Positions 8,429-17,198 of a stretch of 64,000 nt of DNA are shown one piece after another. Numbering within the stretch: the first letter of the stretch is position 1; the number at the start of each line of letters is the position of its first letter. The notes beneath the pieces were generated by a model. The model made no database searches. It saw only the letters and a program-made list of their open reading frames with translations, and was not told the DNA's origin. Both the position numbers and the translations under genes were made by a program. Source of the stretch: Rhodobacterales bacterium (lineage in GTDB: Bacteria; Pseudomonadota; Alphaproteobacteria; Rhodobacterales; Rhodobacteraceae); contig PDRW01000039.1 of NCBI GenBank assembly GCA_002746935.1, forward strand, positions 38,264 to 102,263. Direction: 5' to 3'.

Positions 8429-9564
8429 AATTCGCCTCCGAATTCCGTGACCCCGCCGCCGCAAGGGCGCTGCTGGCCGCCATCGCCGCGAAGGCCGACC
8501 GGCTCGGGGCAACGCGCGCCAGACCGATCCACATCATGGAGATCTGCGGCGGCCATACCCATTCGATCTTCCGCTACGGGCTCGACAAGCTGGTGCATGA
8601 GGGTATCGAATTCATCCACGGGCCGGGCTGTCCGGTCTGCGTGTTGCCGCGCGCCCGCGTCGATGAATGCATCGAGCTGGCCGAGCGGCCGGAGGTGATC
8701 TTCACCACCTTCGGCGACGCGATGCGGGTGCCCGGCTCGGAAAAGTCTCTGTTGCAGGCCAAAGCGGCCGGGGCCGATATCCGCATGGTCTATTCGCCGC
8801 TCGACGCGCTCGAGCTTGCCCGCCGCAACCCAGGCCGCGAAGTGGTGTTCTTCGGCCTCGGCTTCGAGACCACCACCCCCTCCACCGCGCTGTCGATCCA
8901 GCAGGCCGCCCGCGAAAACCTGCGCAATTTCAGCGTCTTCTGCAATCACATCACCGTGCCCGAGCCGATCAGGGCGCTGCTCGACTATCCGCACATGCGG
9001 CTCGACGGTTTCATCGGCCCGGGCCATGTGTCGATGGTGATCGGCACGAAGCCTTACGATTTCATCGCCCGCGACTACGGCAAGCCGATCGTGGTCGCCG
9101 GGTTCGAGCCGACCGATCTGTTGCAGACGATCCTGATGATCCTCACCCAGCTTGAAGACGGCCGCGCCACGGTGGAAAACCAGTATGCCCGCGTGGTGCC
9201 GGACGAGGGCAACAAGGTGAGCCTCGCCGCGATTGCCGATGTCTACGAGCGCCGTCCGAGCTTTGAATGGCGCGGGCTTGGCGAGATCGACGCCTCCGGC
9301 CTGCGGGTGCGGCCGAAATATGCCGCTTTCGACGCCGAGGAGAAATTCGGCATCGGCTATGCGGGCCTGCGCAAACAGGTGCCCGAGGTCGAGGGCACGG
9401 ATTGCGGGCTGGTGATGACCGGACGCCGGAAACCGCCGCAATGTCCGCAATTCGGCAAGGGCTGCACACCGGAAATGCCGCTCGGGGCGCTGATGGTGTC
9501 GTCCGAGGGGGCCTGTGCGGCCTATTGGCAATATGGCGGCGCGCGTGGCGCGGCAGCGGAGTAG
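8425..9564 (+). CDS. hypD: Hydrogenase maturation protein HypD
   Basis: Iron-sulfur scaffold where the Fe(CN)2CO group of [NiFe] hydrogenase is assembled together with HypC. The 379-residue protein has Cys41 in the EICGGHTHS motif and Cys69 and Cys72 in GPGCPVCVLP. The C-terminal cysteines that ligate the 4Fe-4S cluster are in DCGLVMTGRRKPPQCPQFG and following residues. It starts with GTG overlapping the hypC stop. hypE follows after 15 bases. Confidence 0.97.
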   Translation: MKFASEFRDPAAARALLAAIAAKADRLGATRARPIHIMEICGGHTHSIFRYGLDKLVHEGIEFIHGPGCPVCVLPRARVDECIELAERPEVIFTTFGDAMRVPGSEKSLLQAKAAGADIRMVYSPLDALELARRNPGREVVFFGLGFETTTPSTALSIQQAARENLRNFSVFCNHITVPEPIRALLDYPHMRLDGFIGPGHVSMVIGTKPYDFIARDYGKPIVVAGFEPTDLLQTILMILTQLEDGRATVENQYARVVPDEGNKVSLAAIADVYERRPSFEWRGLGEIDASGLRVRPKYAAFDAEEKFGIGYAGLRKQVPEVEGTDCGLVMTGRRKPPQCPQFGKGCTPEMPLGALMVSSEGACAAYWQYGGARGAAAE

Positions 9565-9579
9565 GGTGCGGAGTAGGGT

Positions 9580-10602
9580 ATGGCACTCAGAGACGATCGG
9601 GTCACGCTGGCCCATGGCGGCGGTGGCAAGGCGATGCGGGATCTCATCGAGGAGGTCTTCACCACCGTGTTCGAACCGCCCGGCATGGAGGATCAGGCCC
9701 GGCTTGAGGCGGAGGCGCTGGCCGAGCCCGGCGCCCGTCTGGCCTTCACCACCGACTCTTATGTGGTGACGCCGGTGGAGTTTCCCGGCGGCGATATCGG
9801 CAAGATCGCGGTGGCCGGGACGGTCAATGACCTCGCCGTCGGCGGCGCGAAGCCCTTGTGGCTGTCGGCGGCCTTCATCATCGAGGAAGGCACCGAGGTG
9901 GCGCTTCTGCGCCGGATCGTGGCGACGATGAAGGCCGAGGCCGACAAGGCCGGGGTGAAGATCGTCACCGGCGACACCAAGGTGGTCGGCCGTGACGCGG
10001 CCGATACGCTCTTTGTCACCACCGCCGGGGTCGGGGTGATCCCGCCCGGCCGCGAGATGGCGGCGGGCCGTGTGCGTCCCGGCGATGTGGCGCTCGTCAA
10101 CGGGGTGCTCGGCGACCACGGCGCCACGATCCTCGCCGCCCGGGGCGATCTGGCGCTGCAATCGCCGATCAGATCCGATTGCGCGGCGCTCGGCCATCTG
10201 CTGGAGGCGGTGATCGATGCCGCCCCCGGCGCCCGTGCGGCGCGTGACCTCACCCGGGGCGGCCTTGCGTCGGCGCTGAACGAGATCGCCGGGGCGACGG
10301 GTTGCGGCATCGAGATCGACGAGACCGCGCTGCCGCTCCGCGACGAGGTGGTGGGCATGTGCGAGATCCTCGGGCTTGACCCGCTCTACCTTGCCAATGA
10401 AGGCCGCGTGGTGGTCTTTGTGCCCGAGGCCGAGGCCGGGGCGGCGCTGGCAGCGATGAGGGCCTTGCCCGAAGGCGAAGGGGCGGCGATTGTCGGGCGT
10501 GCGGTCGCGGCGCATCCGGGGCTTGTGCATATGCGCACCGCCTTCGGTGGCGCCCGGATCGTCGACATGCTGGTGGGCGAGCAATTGCCGCGGATCTGCT
10601 GA
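9580..10602 (+). CDS. hypE: Hydrogenase maturation protein HypE
   Basis: ATP-dependent enzyme that dehydrates the thiocarbamoyl group on its own C-terminal cysteine to a thiocyanate, the cyanide source for the [NiFe] active site. The 340-residue protein has the PurM-like ATP-binding start LAHGGGGKAM and ends in PRIC, with the acceptor cysteine as the last residue. Its partner HypF, which supplies the carbamoyl group, is not in the window, so it must lie elsewhere if the pathway works. Confidence 0.97.
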   Translation: MALRDDRVTLAHGGGGKAMRDLIEEVFTTVFEPPGMEDQARLEAEALAEPGARLAFTTDSYVVTPVEFPGGDIGKIAVAGTVNDLAVGGAKPLWLSAAFIIEEGTEVALLRRIVATMKAEADKAGVKIVTGDTKVVGRDAADTLFVTTAGVGVIPPGREMAAGRVRPGDVALVNGVLGDHGATILAARGDLALQSPIRSDCAALGHLLEAVIDAAPGARAARDLTRGGLASALNEIAGATGCGIEIDETALPLRDEVVGMCEILGLDPLYLANEGRVVVFVPEAEAGAALAAMRALPEGEGAAIVGRAVAAHPGLVHMRTAFGGARIVDMLVGEQLPRIC

Positions 10603-10607
10603 CTGTG

Positions 10608-10626
10608 CCCGGGTGGGGCGCCCGGG
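10608..10626 (+). terminator. Weak GC hairpin after hypE
   Basis: The six-base arms CCCGGG/CCCGGG are separated by seven bases just downstream of the hypE stop. There is no following T-run, so it is only a possible end signal for the hyp operon. Confidence 0.35.
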
Positions 10627-10708
10627 TAGGCGCTGGTGGGCGTGAAGGGGCGCGAAGGGAGGTGTGAAACCGCTTGCGCCGGAGCCGGGGCGACACGATA
10701 ACCCGGCC

Positions 10709-11458
10709 ATGCGCCTTCTGCCCCTTCTTGCTCTCCTGTTGTTCGCCGCCCCCGCCCGCGCCGACAGCATCGTGGTCTTCGCCGCCGCGAGCCTCAAGAC
10801 CGCGCTCGACGAGGTGGCCGCCGGGTTTACCGAGGCCACCGGCCACCAGATCGCGGCGTCCTATGCGGGCTCATCGGGGCTTGCGCGGCAGATCCTCCAC
10901 GGCGCCCCGGCGGATGTGTTTCTGTCGGCCAATACCGCCTGGATGGACGAGCTCGAGGCCGCCGGCGCCCTCGCCCCCGGCACCCGCAGCGATCTGCTCG
11001 GCAATGGCCTCGTGCTGGTGGCCCATGGCGATGCCACCCCGCTCGATCTCACCGACCCGGACGCCCTTTCCCACCGTCTCGGCACCGGCCATCTGGCCAT
11101 GGGTCTGGTGGAAGCGGTGCCCGCGGGGATCTACGGAAAGGCTGCACTGGAGACGCTTGGGCTCTGGGAAGGGGTGCGGCCCCAGGTGGCGCAGTCGGAC
11201 AATGTGCGTGCCGCGCTGGCGCTGGTCGCCACCGGGGCGGCACCGCTCGGGATCGTCTATGCGTCTGACGCCATCGCCGAGACCCGCGTGAGCGTCGTGG
11301 CGCATTTCCCCGAGGCGAGCCATCCGCCGATCACCTATCCGGTCGCCATTGTCGAGGGCCACGACACGCCCGCCGCCCGGGCGCTGCTCGACCATCTCCG
11401 CAGCCCCGACGCCCGCGCCATCTTCGAGGCGCAGGGGTTCCGCTGGCTCGGAGGATAG
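10709..11458 (+). CDS. modA: Molybdate ABC transporter substrate-binding protein ModA
   Basis: Periplasmic molybdate-binding protein of 249 residues. The ATG at 10709 gives a clean signal peptide (MRLLPLLALLLFAAPARA). The mature protein starts with VVFAAASLKTALDEV, the oxyanion-binding serine region of ModA. Later motifs include YAGSSGLARQI and GAPADVFLSAN. It is the first gene of modABC, with modB starting four bases downstream. Confidence 0.95.
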   Translation: MRLLPLLALLLFAAPARADSIVVFAAASLKTALDEVAAGFTEATGHQIAASYAGSSGLARQILHGAPADVFLSANTAWMDELEAAGALAPGTRSDLLGNGLVLVAHGDATPLDLTDPDALSHRLGTGHLAMGLVEAVPAGIYGKAALETLGLWEGVRPQVAQSDNVRAALALVATGAAPLGIVYASDAIAETRVSVVAHFPEASHPPITYPVAIVEGHDTPAARALLDHLRSPDARAIFEAQGFRWLGG

Positions 11459-11461
11459 CGC

Positions 11462-12154
11462 GTGGACTGGTTCGGCCCGGAGGAATGGCAGGCGGTCACG
11501 CTGTCCTTGCGGGTGGCGCTGGTGGCGGTGCTCGCGAGCCTGCCGTTCGGGCTGCTCACCGCCCATGCGCTGGCGCGGTGGCACTTCCCGGGGCGGGCGC
11601 TGCTCAACGGGCTGGTGCATCTGCCGCTGATCCTGCCGCCGGTGGTCACCGGCTATCTGCTGCTGCTCACCCTCGGCCCCACCGCCCCCGCCGGACGGCT
11701 CCTCGAGGCCCTCGGCCTGTCGCTGGCCTTCCGCTGGACCGGCGCAGCGCTGGCGGCGGCGGTGATGGCCTTTCCGCTGATGGTGCGCGCCATCCGGCTT
11801 TCCATCGAGGCGGTGGACCCGAAGCTCGAACAGGCCGCCGCCACCCTTGGCGCGGCGCCCATGCGTGTCTATTTCACCGTAACTCTGCCGTTGGCGCTGC
11901 CCGGCGTGGTCGCGGGGGCGGTGCTGGCCTTCGCCAAGGCGATGGGCGAATTCGGTGCGACCATCACCTTCGTCTCCAACATTCCCGGCCAGACCCGCAC
12001 CCTGCCCTCGGCGATCTACGCCTTCCTTCAGGTGCCGGGCGGCGAGGCGCCGGCGCTGCGGCTGGTGGCGGTCTCGGTCTTCGTCGCGATGAGCGCGCTG
12101 GTGCTCTCCGAATGGCTGGCGCGGCGCGCGGCCCGGCGGGTGCAGGGCCAATGA
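11462..12154 (+). CDS. modB: Molybdate ABC transporter permease ModB
   Basis: Inner-membrane permease of 230 residues with about five membrane helices. The cytoplasmic EAA-type coupling loop, EQAAATLGAAPMRVYFTVTL, is followed by AGAVLAFAKAMGEFGATI. The start is GTG at 11462. The stop overlaps the modC start (ATGA), so permease and ATPase are translationally coupled. Confidence 0.95.
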   Translation: MDWFGPEEWQAVTLSLRVALVAVLASLPFGLLTAHALARWHFPGRALLNGLVHLPLILPPVVTGYLLLLTLGPTAPAGRLLEALGLSLAFRWTGAALAAAVMAFPLMVRAIRLSIEAVDPKLEQAAATLGAAPMRVYFTVTLPLALPGVVAGAVLAFAKAMGEFGATITFVSNIPGQTRTLPSAIYAFLQVPGGEAPALRLVAVSVFVAMSALVLSEWLARRAARRVQGQ

Positions 12155-13242
12155 GCCTCTCGGTCACCCTCCGCCACGCCCTGCCGGGGCTCACGATGGA
12201 CCTGCACTTCGACGCGCCCCGGGGCGTCACCGCGCTGTTCGGCCCCTCCGGCGCGGGCAAGACCACGGTGCTGAACGCGGTCGCCGGGCTCTACCGGCCC
12301 GACGCGGCGCGGGTGGTGGTGGAAGGCGACGTGCTCTGCGACACCGAGGCGGGCATCTGGCTGCCGCCGCACCGGCGCGGGCTCGGGGTGGTGTTTCAGG
12401 AGGGCCGGCTGTTTCCGCATCTTTCGGTGGAGGCCAACCTCACCTACGGGCCGCGGATGCGGGGGCAACGCCCGGACAGGGCCGAATATGCCCGGCTGGT
12501 CGAGATGCTGGGTATCGGCGCCCTGCTCGGCCGCCGTCCTGCCGCGCTGTCGGGCGGTGAACGCCAGCGGGTGGCGATCGGCCGCGCGCTGCTGGCGCGT
12601 CCACGGCTGATGCTGTTCGACGAACCGCTCGCCGCCCTCGACAGCGCCCGCAAGGCCGAGATCCTGCCCTATCTCGAACGTATCCGCGACGAGGCGGGGG
12701 TGCCGATCCTCTATGTCAGCCATTCCGCCAGCGAGGTGGCGCGGCTCGCGACCACGGTGGTGGTGATCGAGGCGGGCAGGGTGCGGCGCGCTGGCGCGGC
12801 GGCGGAGGTGCTGGGCGACCCGGCGCTTGCACCTGCGGGTGGACGCGAAGTGGGCGCGCTGCTGGCCGCGAGGGTTGTCGCACGGCATGACGACGGGCTG
12901 ACCGAGATCGACGCCGGTGGCACCCGGCTGATGCTCGCGGACACCTGGGGAGATCCGGCGCCGGGCACCCATCTGCGGCTGCGCGTCGCTGCGCATGACG
13001 TGATCCTGTCGCTGGGCGCGCCCGAGGGGCTCTCGGCGCTCAACACCCTTCCCGGCCGGGTGACCGCGCTGCATGACGAGCCGGGGGCCAGCACCGTGGT
13101 GGCGCTCGACACCCCCGCGGGGCCGCTGCTCTCGCGCATCACCCGCCGCTCTGTCAAACGGCTCGGACTTGTGCCGGGCACCCGGTGCCATGCGATCCTC
13201 AAGACGGTGGCCATCGCGCCGGAGGATATCGGACTCGGGTGA
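12151..13242 (+). CDS. modC: Molybdate ABC transporter ATP-binding protein ModC
   Basis: ATPase of the molybdate importer, 363 residues. The Walker A loop GPSGAGKT is at residues 31-38. The signature LSGGERQRVAIGRALL and the Walker B stretch LMLFDEPLAALD follow. After the ATPase domain comes a C-terminal Mop/TOBE domain (LRLRVAAHDVILSL onward), which binds molybdate in this family. The transporter would feed cofactor synthesis for molybdoenzymes such as the hydroxylase at the left end. Confidence 0.96.
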   Translation: MSLSVTLRHALPGLTMDLHFDAPRGVTALFGPSGAGKTTVLNAVAGLYRPDAARVVVEGDVLCDTEAGIWLPPHRRGLGVVFQEGRLFPHLSVEANLTYGPRMRGQRPDRAEYARLVEMLGIGALLGRRPAALSGGERQRVAIGRALLARPRLMLFDEPLAALDSARKAEILPYLERIRDEAGVPILYVSHSASEVARLATTVVVIEAGRVRRAGAAAEVLGDPALAPAGGREVGALLAARVVARHDDGLTEIDAGGTRLMLADTWGDPAPGTHLRLRVAAHDVILSLGAPEGLSALNTLPGRVTALHDEPGASTVVALDTPAGPLLSRITRRSVKRLGLVPGTRCHAILKTVAIAPEDIGLG

Positions 13243-13273
13243 GCGGCGCGCAGCACGGGCAAGCGGCACGAAA

Positions 13274-13297
13274 AAGGGCGCCTTGGGAGGCGCCCTT
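13274..13297 (-). terminator. Rho-independent-type terminator, minus strand
   Basis: A perfect nine-base stem AAGGGCGCC/GGCGCCCTT with a six-base loop. On the minus strand it is followed by a run of T (TTTTT over the stem end and beyond). It lies between modC and icd and would end minus-strand transcription coming from icd. Confidence 0.7.
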
Positions 13298-13322
13298 CCG
13301 CTGGATCAGAGACTGTTTCAGA

Positions 13323-13390
13323 GCATGTCGCTCAAAAGTGGGCACCGGTTTTGAGCTCTTCGACATGCGACCACAAACCATAACGCACGC
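13323..13390. repeat. Alphaproteobacterial palindromic intergenic element
   Basis: The arms GCATGTCG (13323-13330) and CGACATGC (13361-13368) pair. Inside them CTCAAAA pairs with TTTTGAG around a GTGGGCACCGG core. A degenerate tail ACCACAAACCATAACGCACG follows. This core (AAAAGTGGGCACCGGTTTTG) is a recurring intergenic element in alphaproteobacteria. It lies between modC and icd. Confidence 0.75.
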
Positions 13391-13422
13391 CGCGTGAATG
13401 CGAATGAACGAGAGGCGTGCGT
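13383..13422 (-). terminator. Hairpin directly after icd stop
   Basis: The nine-base arms ACGCACGCC and GGCGTGCGT are a perfect inverted repeat around a 22-base loop. One arm touches the icd stop codon. No T-run follows on the minus strand, so it may stabilise the mRNA 3' end; the stronger terminator is at 13274-13297. Confidence 0.45.
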
Positions 13423-15617
13423 CAGCCGATGATCTCGTTCAGCGTCGCCGAGGGGCGCATCACATGAGCCATCTTCGCCGGGTCGGCATGGTAATAGCCG
13501 CCGATATCGGCCGCTTCGCCCTGGGTGGATTGCAGCTCTTCGACGATCTTTGCCGCGTTGGCGATCATCGCTTCGGCCAGCGGCGCGAAGGCTTCGGCGA
13601 GACCCGCGTCCTGCGTCTGCTTCGCCATCGCTTCGGCCCAGTAGCGGGCGAACCAGAAATGCGAGGTTCGGGTGTCGTTCTGGCCGGGTTTGTATTCGGG
13701 GCTGTGGTCGTTCAGCAGCACCTGCTGGGTGGCCTCCTCGACCGCCTCGCCGAGCACCTGCCCCGCGGCGACACCGCGCGATTCTGCAAGGAACTTGAAG
13801 CTCTCGCCCAGCGCGCAGAACTCGCCCAGCGAGTCCCAGCGCAGGTGGTTCTTCTCCATCAGCTGCTGGACATGTTTCGGCGCCGAACCGCCGGCACCGG
13901 TCTCGAACAGCCCGCCGCCGTTCATCAGCTTCACGATCGAGAGCATCTTGGCGGAGGTGCCAAGCTCGAGGATCGGGAACAGATCGGTGAGGTAGTCGCG
14001 CAGCACGTTGCCGGTGATGGTGACCACATCCTTGCCTTCCTTCTGGGCGGCGAGGGTAAAGGCGGTGGCTTCGCGCGGCGCGAGGATCGGGATGTCGATC
14101 CCGGCTTCGGCCAGCGCGGGCTTCACATATCTGATCAGCTCCGCATCATGGGCGCGGTTCACGTCGAGCCAGAAGGCAGAATGGCCGGTGGCCTTGTGGC
14201 GCGCGATGCCAAGCTGGATCCAGTCGAGGATCGGCGCCTTCTTCGCGGTCGCGGAACGCCAGATGTCGCCCTTCTCCACCGCGTGTTCATGCAGCACCTC
14301 GCCGCTGTCGAGCACGATGCGAACGGTGCCGGCAGAGGGCAGTTCGAAAGTGGTCGGGTGCGAGCCGTATTCCTCGGCCTTCTGCGCCATCAGCCCGACA
14401 TTCGACACCGCCCCGGCGGTGGTCACATCGAGCGCGCCATTGGCCTTGAAGAAATTGATCGTCTCGTCATAGACGCCGGCGTAGCAATTGTCGGGGATGC
14501 AGCATTTCACATCGGCCTTGGCGCCATCCGGCCCCCAGCCCTTGCCACCGGCACGGATCGCGGCGGGCATCGAGGCGTCGATGATCACATCAGAGGGCAC
14601 ATGCAGGTTGGTGATGCCGCGGTCCGAGTCGACCATATACATCGGCGGCTTCGCGGCCAGCGCGGCCTTCAGCCCGGCTTCGAGCGTGGCGTCGCCCGCA
14701 ATGCGCTTTTCGAGGTCGCCGATGCCGTCATTGGGGTTCCAGCCGAGGGCGTCGAGCTTTGCCCCATGTTCGGCGATGAAATCCTCGAGATAGACCGAGA
14801 CGAAATGGCCGAACAGGATCGGGTCGGAGACCTTCATCATCGTGGCCTTGAGGTGGACCGAGAACAGCACACCGTCTTCGGTGCTGGCGACCTCTTTCCT
14901 GATGTAGTCGCGCAGCGCCGCGGCCGAGAGGAAGGTGGCATCGACCACGGTGCCTTCTTCGTAGGTGAGGCCGTCCTTCAGCACGGTCTCGCTGCCATCG
15001 GCGGCGGTGAAGGTGATCTTCGCGCCACCGGCTTGCGCGGCGGTGATGGTGGCCGACTTCTCGTTGGCGAAGAAATCATTGCCCGGCATCGAGGCGACAT
15101 GGGTCTTCGAACCGGCCTCCCAGGCGCCCATGGAATGCGGGTTGGCCCTGGCATAGGCTTTCACCGCCCTGGCGGCGCGACGGTCGGAATTGCCCTCGCG
15201 CAGCACTGGGTTCACCGCGGAGCCTTTCACCGCATCGTAACGCGCCTTGATGTCGCGCTCCGCGTCGGTGGTCGCTTCCTCCGGGTAGTCGGGCAGCGCA
15301 AAGCCCTGATCCTGAAGCTCCCTGATGGTCGCCGCGAGCTGCGGCACCGAGGCCGAGATGTTCGGCAGCTTGATGACATTGGCCTCCGCCTGTTTCACCA
15401 GTTCGCCAAGCTCGGCGAGGTCGTCGGGGCGCTTCTGGTCTGCGGGCAGCAGGTCGGCAAAGGCGGCGAGCACGCGGCCCGACAGCGAGATATCGCGGGT
15501 CTCGACATTGATGCCGGCTTTCGCGGCAAAGGCGCGCAGGATCGGCAGCAGCGAGGCGCTCGCCAGCTCCGGGGATTCGTCAACCTTGGTGTAGATGATG
15601 TCGGGGGTGTCGGTCAT
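13422..15617 (-). CDS. icd: NADP-dependent isocitrate dehydrogenase, monomeric type
   Basis: TCA-cycle enzyme converting isocitrate to 2-oxoglutarate with NADP. It has 731 residues, the length of the monomeric (class II) enzyme. The homodimeric enzyme is about 400 residues. Recognisable blocks include the N-terminal [20 protein letters not shown], a middle [20 protein letters not shown] block, and [12 protein letters not shown]-like sequence near the end. It is a single gene with its own long upstream region of about 200 bases and a terminator downstream. Confidence 0.96.
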   Translation of the reverse strand: MTDTPDIIYTKVDESPELASASLLPILRAFAAKAGINVETRDISLSGRVLAAFADLLPADQKRPDDLAELGELVKQAEANVIKLPNISASVPQLAATIRELQDQGFALPDYPEEATTDAERDIKARYDAVKGSAVNPVLREGNSDRRAARAVKAYARANPHSMGAWEAGSKTHVASMPGNDFFANEKSATITAAQAGGAKITFTAADGSETVLKDGLTYEEGTVVDATFLSAAALRDYIRKEVASTEDGVLFSVHLKATMMKVSDPILFGHFVSVYLEDFIAEHGAKLDALGWNPNDGIGDLEKRIAGDATLEAGLKAALAAKPPMYMVDSDRGITNLHVPSDVIIDASMPAAIRAGGKGWGPDGAKADVKCCIPDNCYAGVYDETINFFKANGALDVTTAGAVSNVGLMAQKAEEYGSHPTTFELPSAGTVRIVLDSGEVLHEHAVEKGDIWRSATAKKAPILDWIQLGIARHKATGHSAFWLDVNRAHDAELIRYVKPALAEAGIDIPILAPREATAFTLAAQKEGKDVVTITGNVLRDYLTDLFPILELGTSAKMLSIVKLMNGGGLFETGAGGSAPKHVQQLMEKNHLRWDSLGEFCALGESFKFLAESRGVAAGQVLGEAVEEATQQVLLNDHSPEYKPGQNDTRTSHFWFARYWAEAMAKQTQDAGLAEAFAPLAEAMIANAAKIVEELQSTQGEAADIGGYYHADPAKMAHVMRPSATLNEIIG

Positions 15618-15666
15618 GGCTCGTCTTTCTCTGTGTCACATGGCCGCCCTCTGCGGCGCCTGGGTG

Positions 15667-15683
15667 CGGAATCGCCGATTCCG
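15667..15683. promoter_or_regulatory. Inverted repeat upstream of icd
   Basis: The seven-base arms CGGAATC and GATTCCG are separated by three bases, about 50 bases upstream of the icd start. The position suits an operator or a 5' leader hairpin. No regulator can be named. Confidence 0.4.
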
Positions 15684-15736
15684 GGCATCAAGTCAAGCGA
15701 ATGTGTGCAATTGTATACCGAACGCACCTTCCGGCC

Positions 15737-15770
15737 CGGGCACTACCGGACGCGCGTCCGGTTGTGCCCG
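15737..15770. terminator. Two-tier GC-rich hairpin between icd and AGE isomerase genes
   Basis: The inner perfect palindrome CCGGACGCGCGTCCGG (15746-15761) is enclosed by the arms CGGGCAC and GTGCCCG (15737-15743, 15764-15770). A TA/TT mismatch separates the two tiers. It lies downstream of the AGE-family gene stop on the minus strand, and may end that transcript before icd. Confidence 0.5.
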
Positions 15771-15826
15771 CGATCTGCCCGATGCCCCGGAACGCATCCT
15801 GGTGCCCGGGCGTCTGGGCGTCCGGG

Positions 15827-17038
15827 TTACAGCGCCTCGGCAATATTGCCCGACAGATGCACCCCCGGCCGCAACAGCGGCACAAGACAGGCCTGGAAGG
15901 CGTGGTAGAGGTCGGGTTTGCCGGTGAAGATCGCCTCGCCCGGACGGCCTTCGGGCAGGATCTCCGGGTACCAGCCGCCGCGCTCATGGTCGATGAACTG
16001 CGCCGCCACCACGTCCCAGATCTTCGCGTACCAGTCCTCCGCCATCGGATCGCTGTCATGTTTCCACAGCGTCGCCGCGGCGCCGATCCCCTCGGCATTG
16101 GGCCACCAGAGCCGCAACGGCTGCAACGGCCGGTCGTCCCAGTCGAGGGTATAGACAAAACCGCCCCGCGCCCTGTCCCAGCCGGTCTCGCAGGCCCGCG
16201 CGAACAGCTCCTTTGCCGCCTGCACCATCCAGCCGTCCGCCTTGCCGGAAATGTCGTGCAACTGCACCAGCAGCCGCGCCCATTCCAGCGCATGGCCGGG
16301 GGTGGTGCCCGCGGGGCGGAACATCGGGTCGCCGCTGTAATCGCGATCCACCTGCCACAGCCGGTCGAAATGCTCCGCCACCCGCCAGCCCTCGGACCGG
16401 GCCGCCTTGTTGATGATCAGATGCGCGATCCGCTTGGCCTTCTCGATATAGGCGCGCTCGCCGGTGGCCTCGAAGGCGGCCATCAGCGCTTCGGTGGAAT
16501 GCATGTTGGAATTCTGCCCGCGATAGGGGCCGGTCTCCGTCCAGTCGGCTTCAAACTCCTCCGCCATCGCGCCCGGGGCCTCCTCCCAGAACCGCGCCTC
16601 GATCACCTCCGTGACGTCGTCGAGCAGGGCTTGCGCCCGCGGATGGCCGATGTTGCGCGCCGAACTGGCGGCGAGCAACACGAAAGCATGGCCATAGGCC
16701 TGTTTGCCCGCCTGCACCGGACCTTCGGCGCTGACGCTCCAGAAATAGCCGCCGTTTTTCTTGTCGCGGAAGGCCGACCACAGAAAGTCCATGCCCTGGT
16801 CGATGCCGTCGAGCAGGCCGGGAATGCCCATCTGGGTCGCCAGCGAAAAGATGTGGACGATGCGGGTGGTGTCGTGAATGCCGAACACCTCATCCGCACC
16901 GAACATCGGCTTGCAATCATGGCCCAGCATCCGGAAACCGGCCGGGCCGCCGGTGGTGCCACGGAACAGCTTGACCAGAGTTTCGGCCTGGTTCAGCAGC
17001 CACAACCGGTGGGCGGGACGTTCCAGCAAGGCATTCAT
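15827..17038 (-). CDS. AGE-family sugar epimerase/isomerase (YihS-like)
   Basis: A 403-residue (a/a)6-barrel protein of the N-acylglucosamine 2-epimerase superfamily. It is closer to the aldose-ketose isomerase branch (mannose or sulfoquinovose isomerase, YihS). Conserved active-site histidines are visible in GQNSNMHSTEA, TTPGHALEWARL and DLYHAFQACLVPL. The start at 17038 is chosen for the GGGAGGTGAC ribosome site just upstream. No sugar transporter or sulfoquinovose genes lie nearby, so the substrate is open. Confidence 0.88.
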   Translation of the reverse strand: MNALLERPAHRLWLLNQAETLVKLFRGTTGGPAGFRMLGHDCKPMFGADEVFGIHDTTRIVHIFSLATQMGIPGLLDGIDQGMDFLWSAFRDKKNGGYFWSVSAEGPVQAGKQAYGHAFVLLAASSARNIGHPRAQALLDDVTEVIEARFWEEAPGAMAEEFEADWTETGPYRGQNSNMHSTEALMAAFEATGERAYIEKAKRIAHLIINKAARSEGWRVAEHFDRLWQVDRDYSGDPMFRPAGTTPGHALEWARLLVQLHDISGKADGWMVQAAKELFARACETGWDRARGGFVYTLDWDDRPLQPLRLWWPNAEGIGAAATLWKHDSDPMAEDWYAKIWDVVAAQFIDHERGGWYPEILPEGRPGEAIFTGKPDLYHAFQACLVPLLRPGVHLSGNIAEAL

Positions 17039-17156
17039 CTCGTCACCTCCCTCTGTTGGCGCGCCGGGCATCTGTGGCACACCGGTTTCCCGCCCTGTGG
17101 GGAGCCTCTGCCCGGCTCCCGAACCGGGGCCCCCACGCGCGGCACACCCCCGCGCC

Positions 17157-17167
17157 GGGGGGGGGGG
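17157..17167 (+). repeat. Homopolymeric G tract (11 bases)
   Basis: An uninterrupted run of eleven G lies between the AGE-family gene and the stop of the Wza-like gene. It could vary in length by slippage, but it is not inside a coding frame. Confidence 0.8.
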
Positions 17168-17198
17168 CCATTCGCCCTCCGCAGCCGGGCTGGCGGGG

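Noticed and set aside
8053-10839. Very long minus-strand open frame opposite hypC, hypD and hypE
   Set aside because: The plus-strand proteins are clear HypC, HypD and HypE with all catalytic cysteines. The antisense frame is His/Arg/Gly-rich, which is usual for shadows of high-GC genes.
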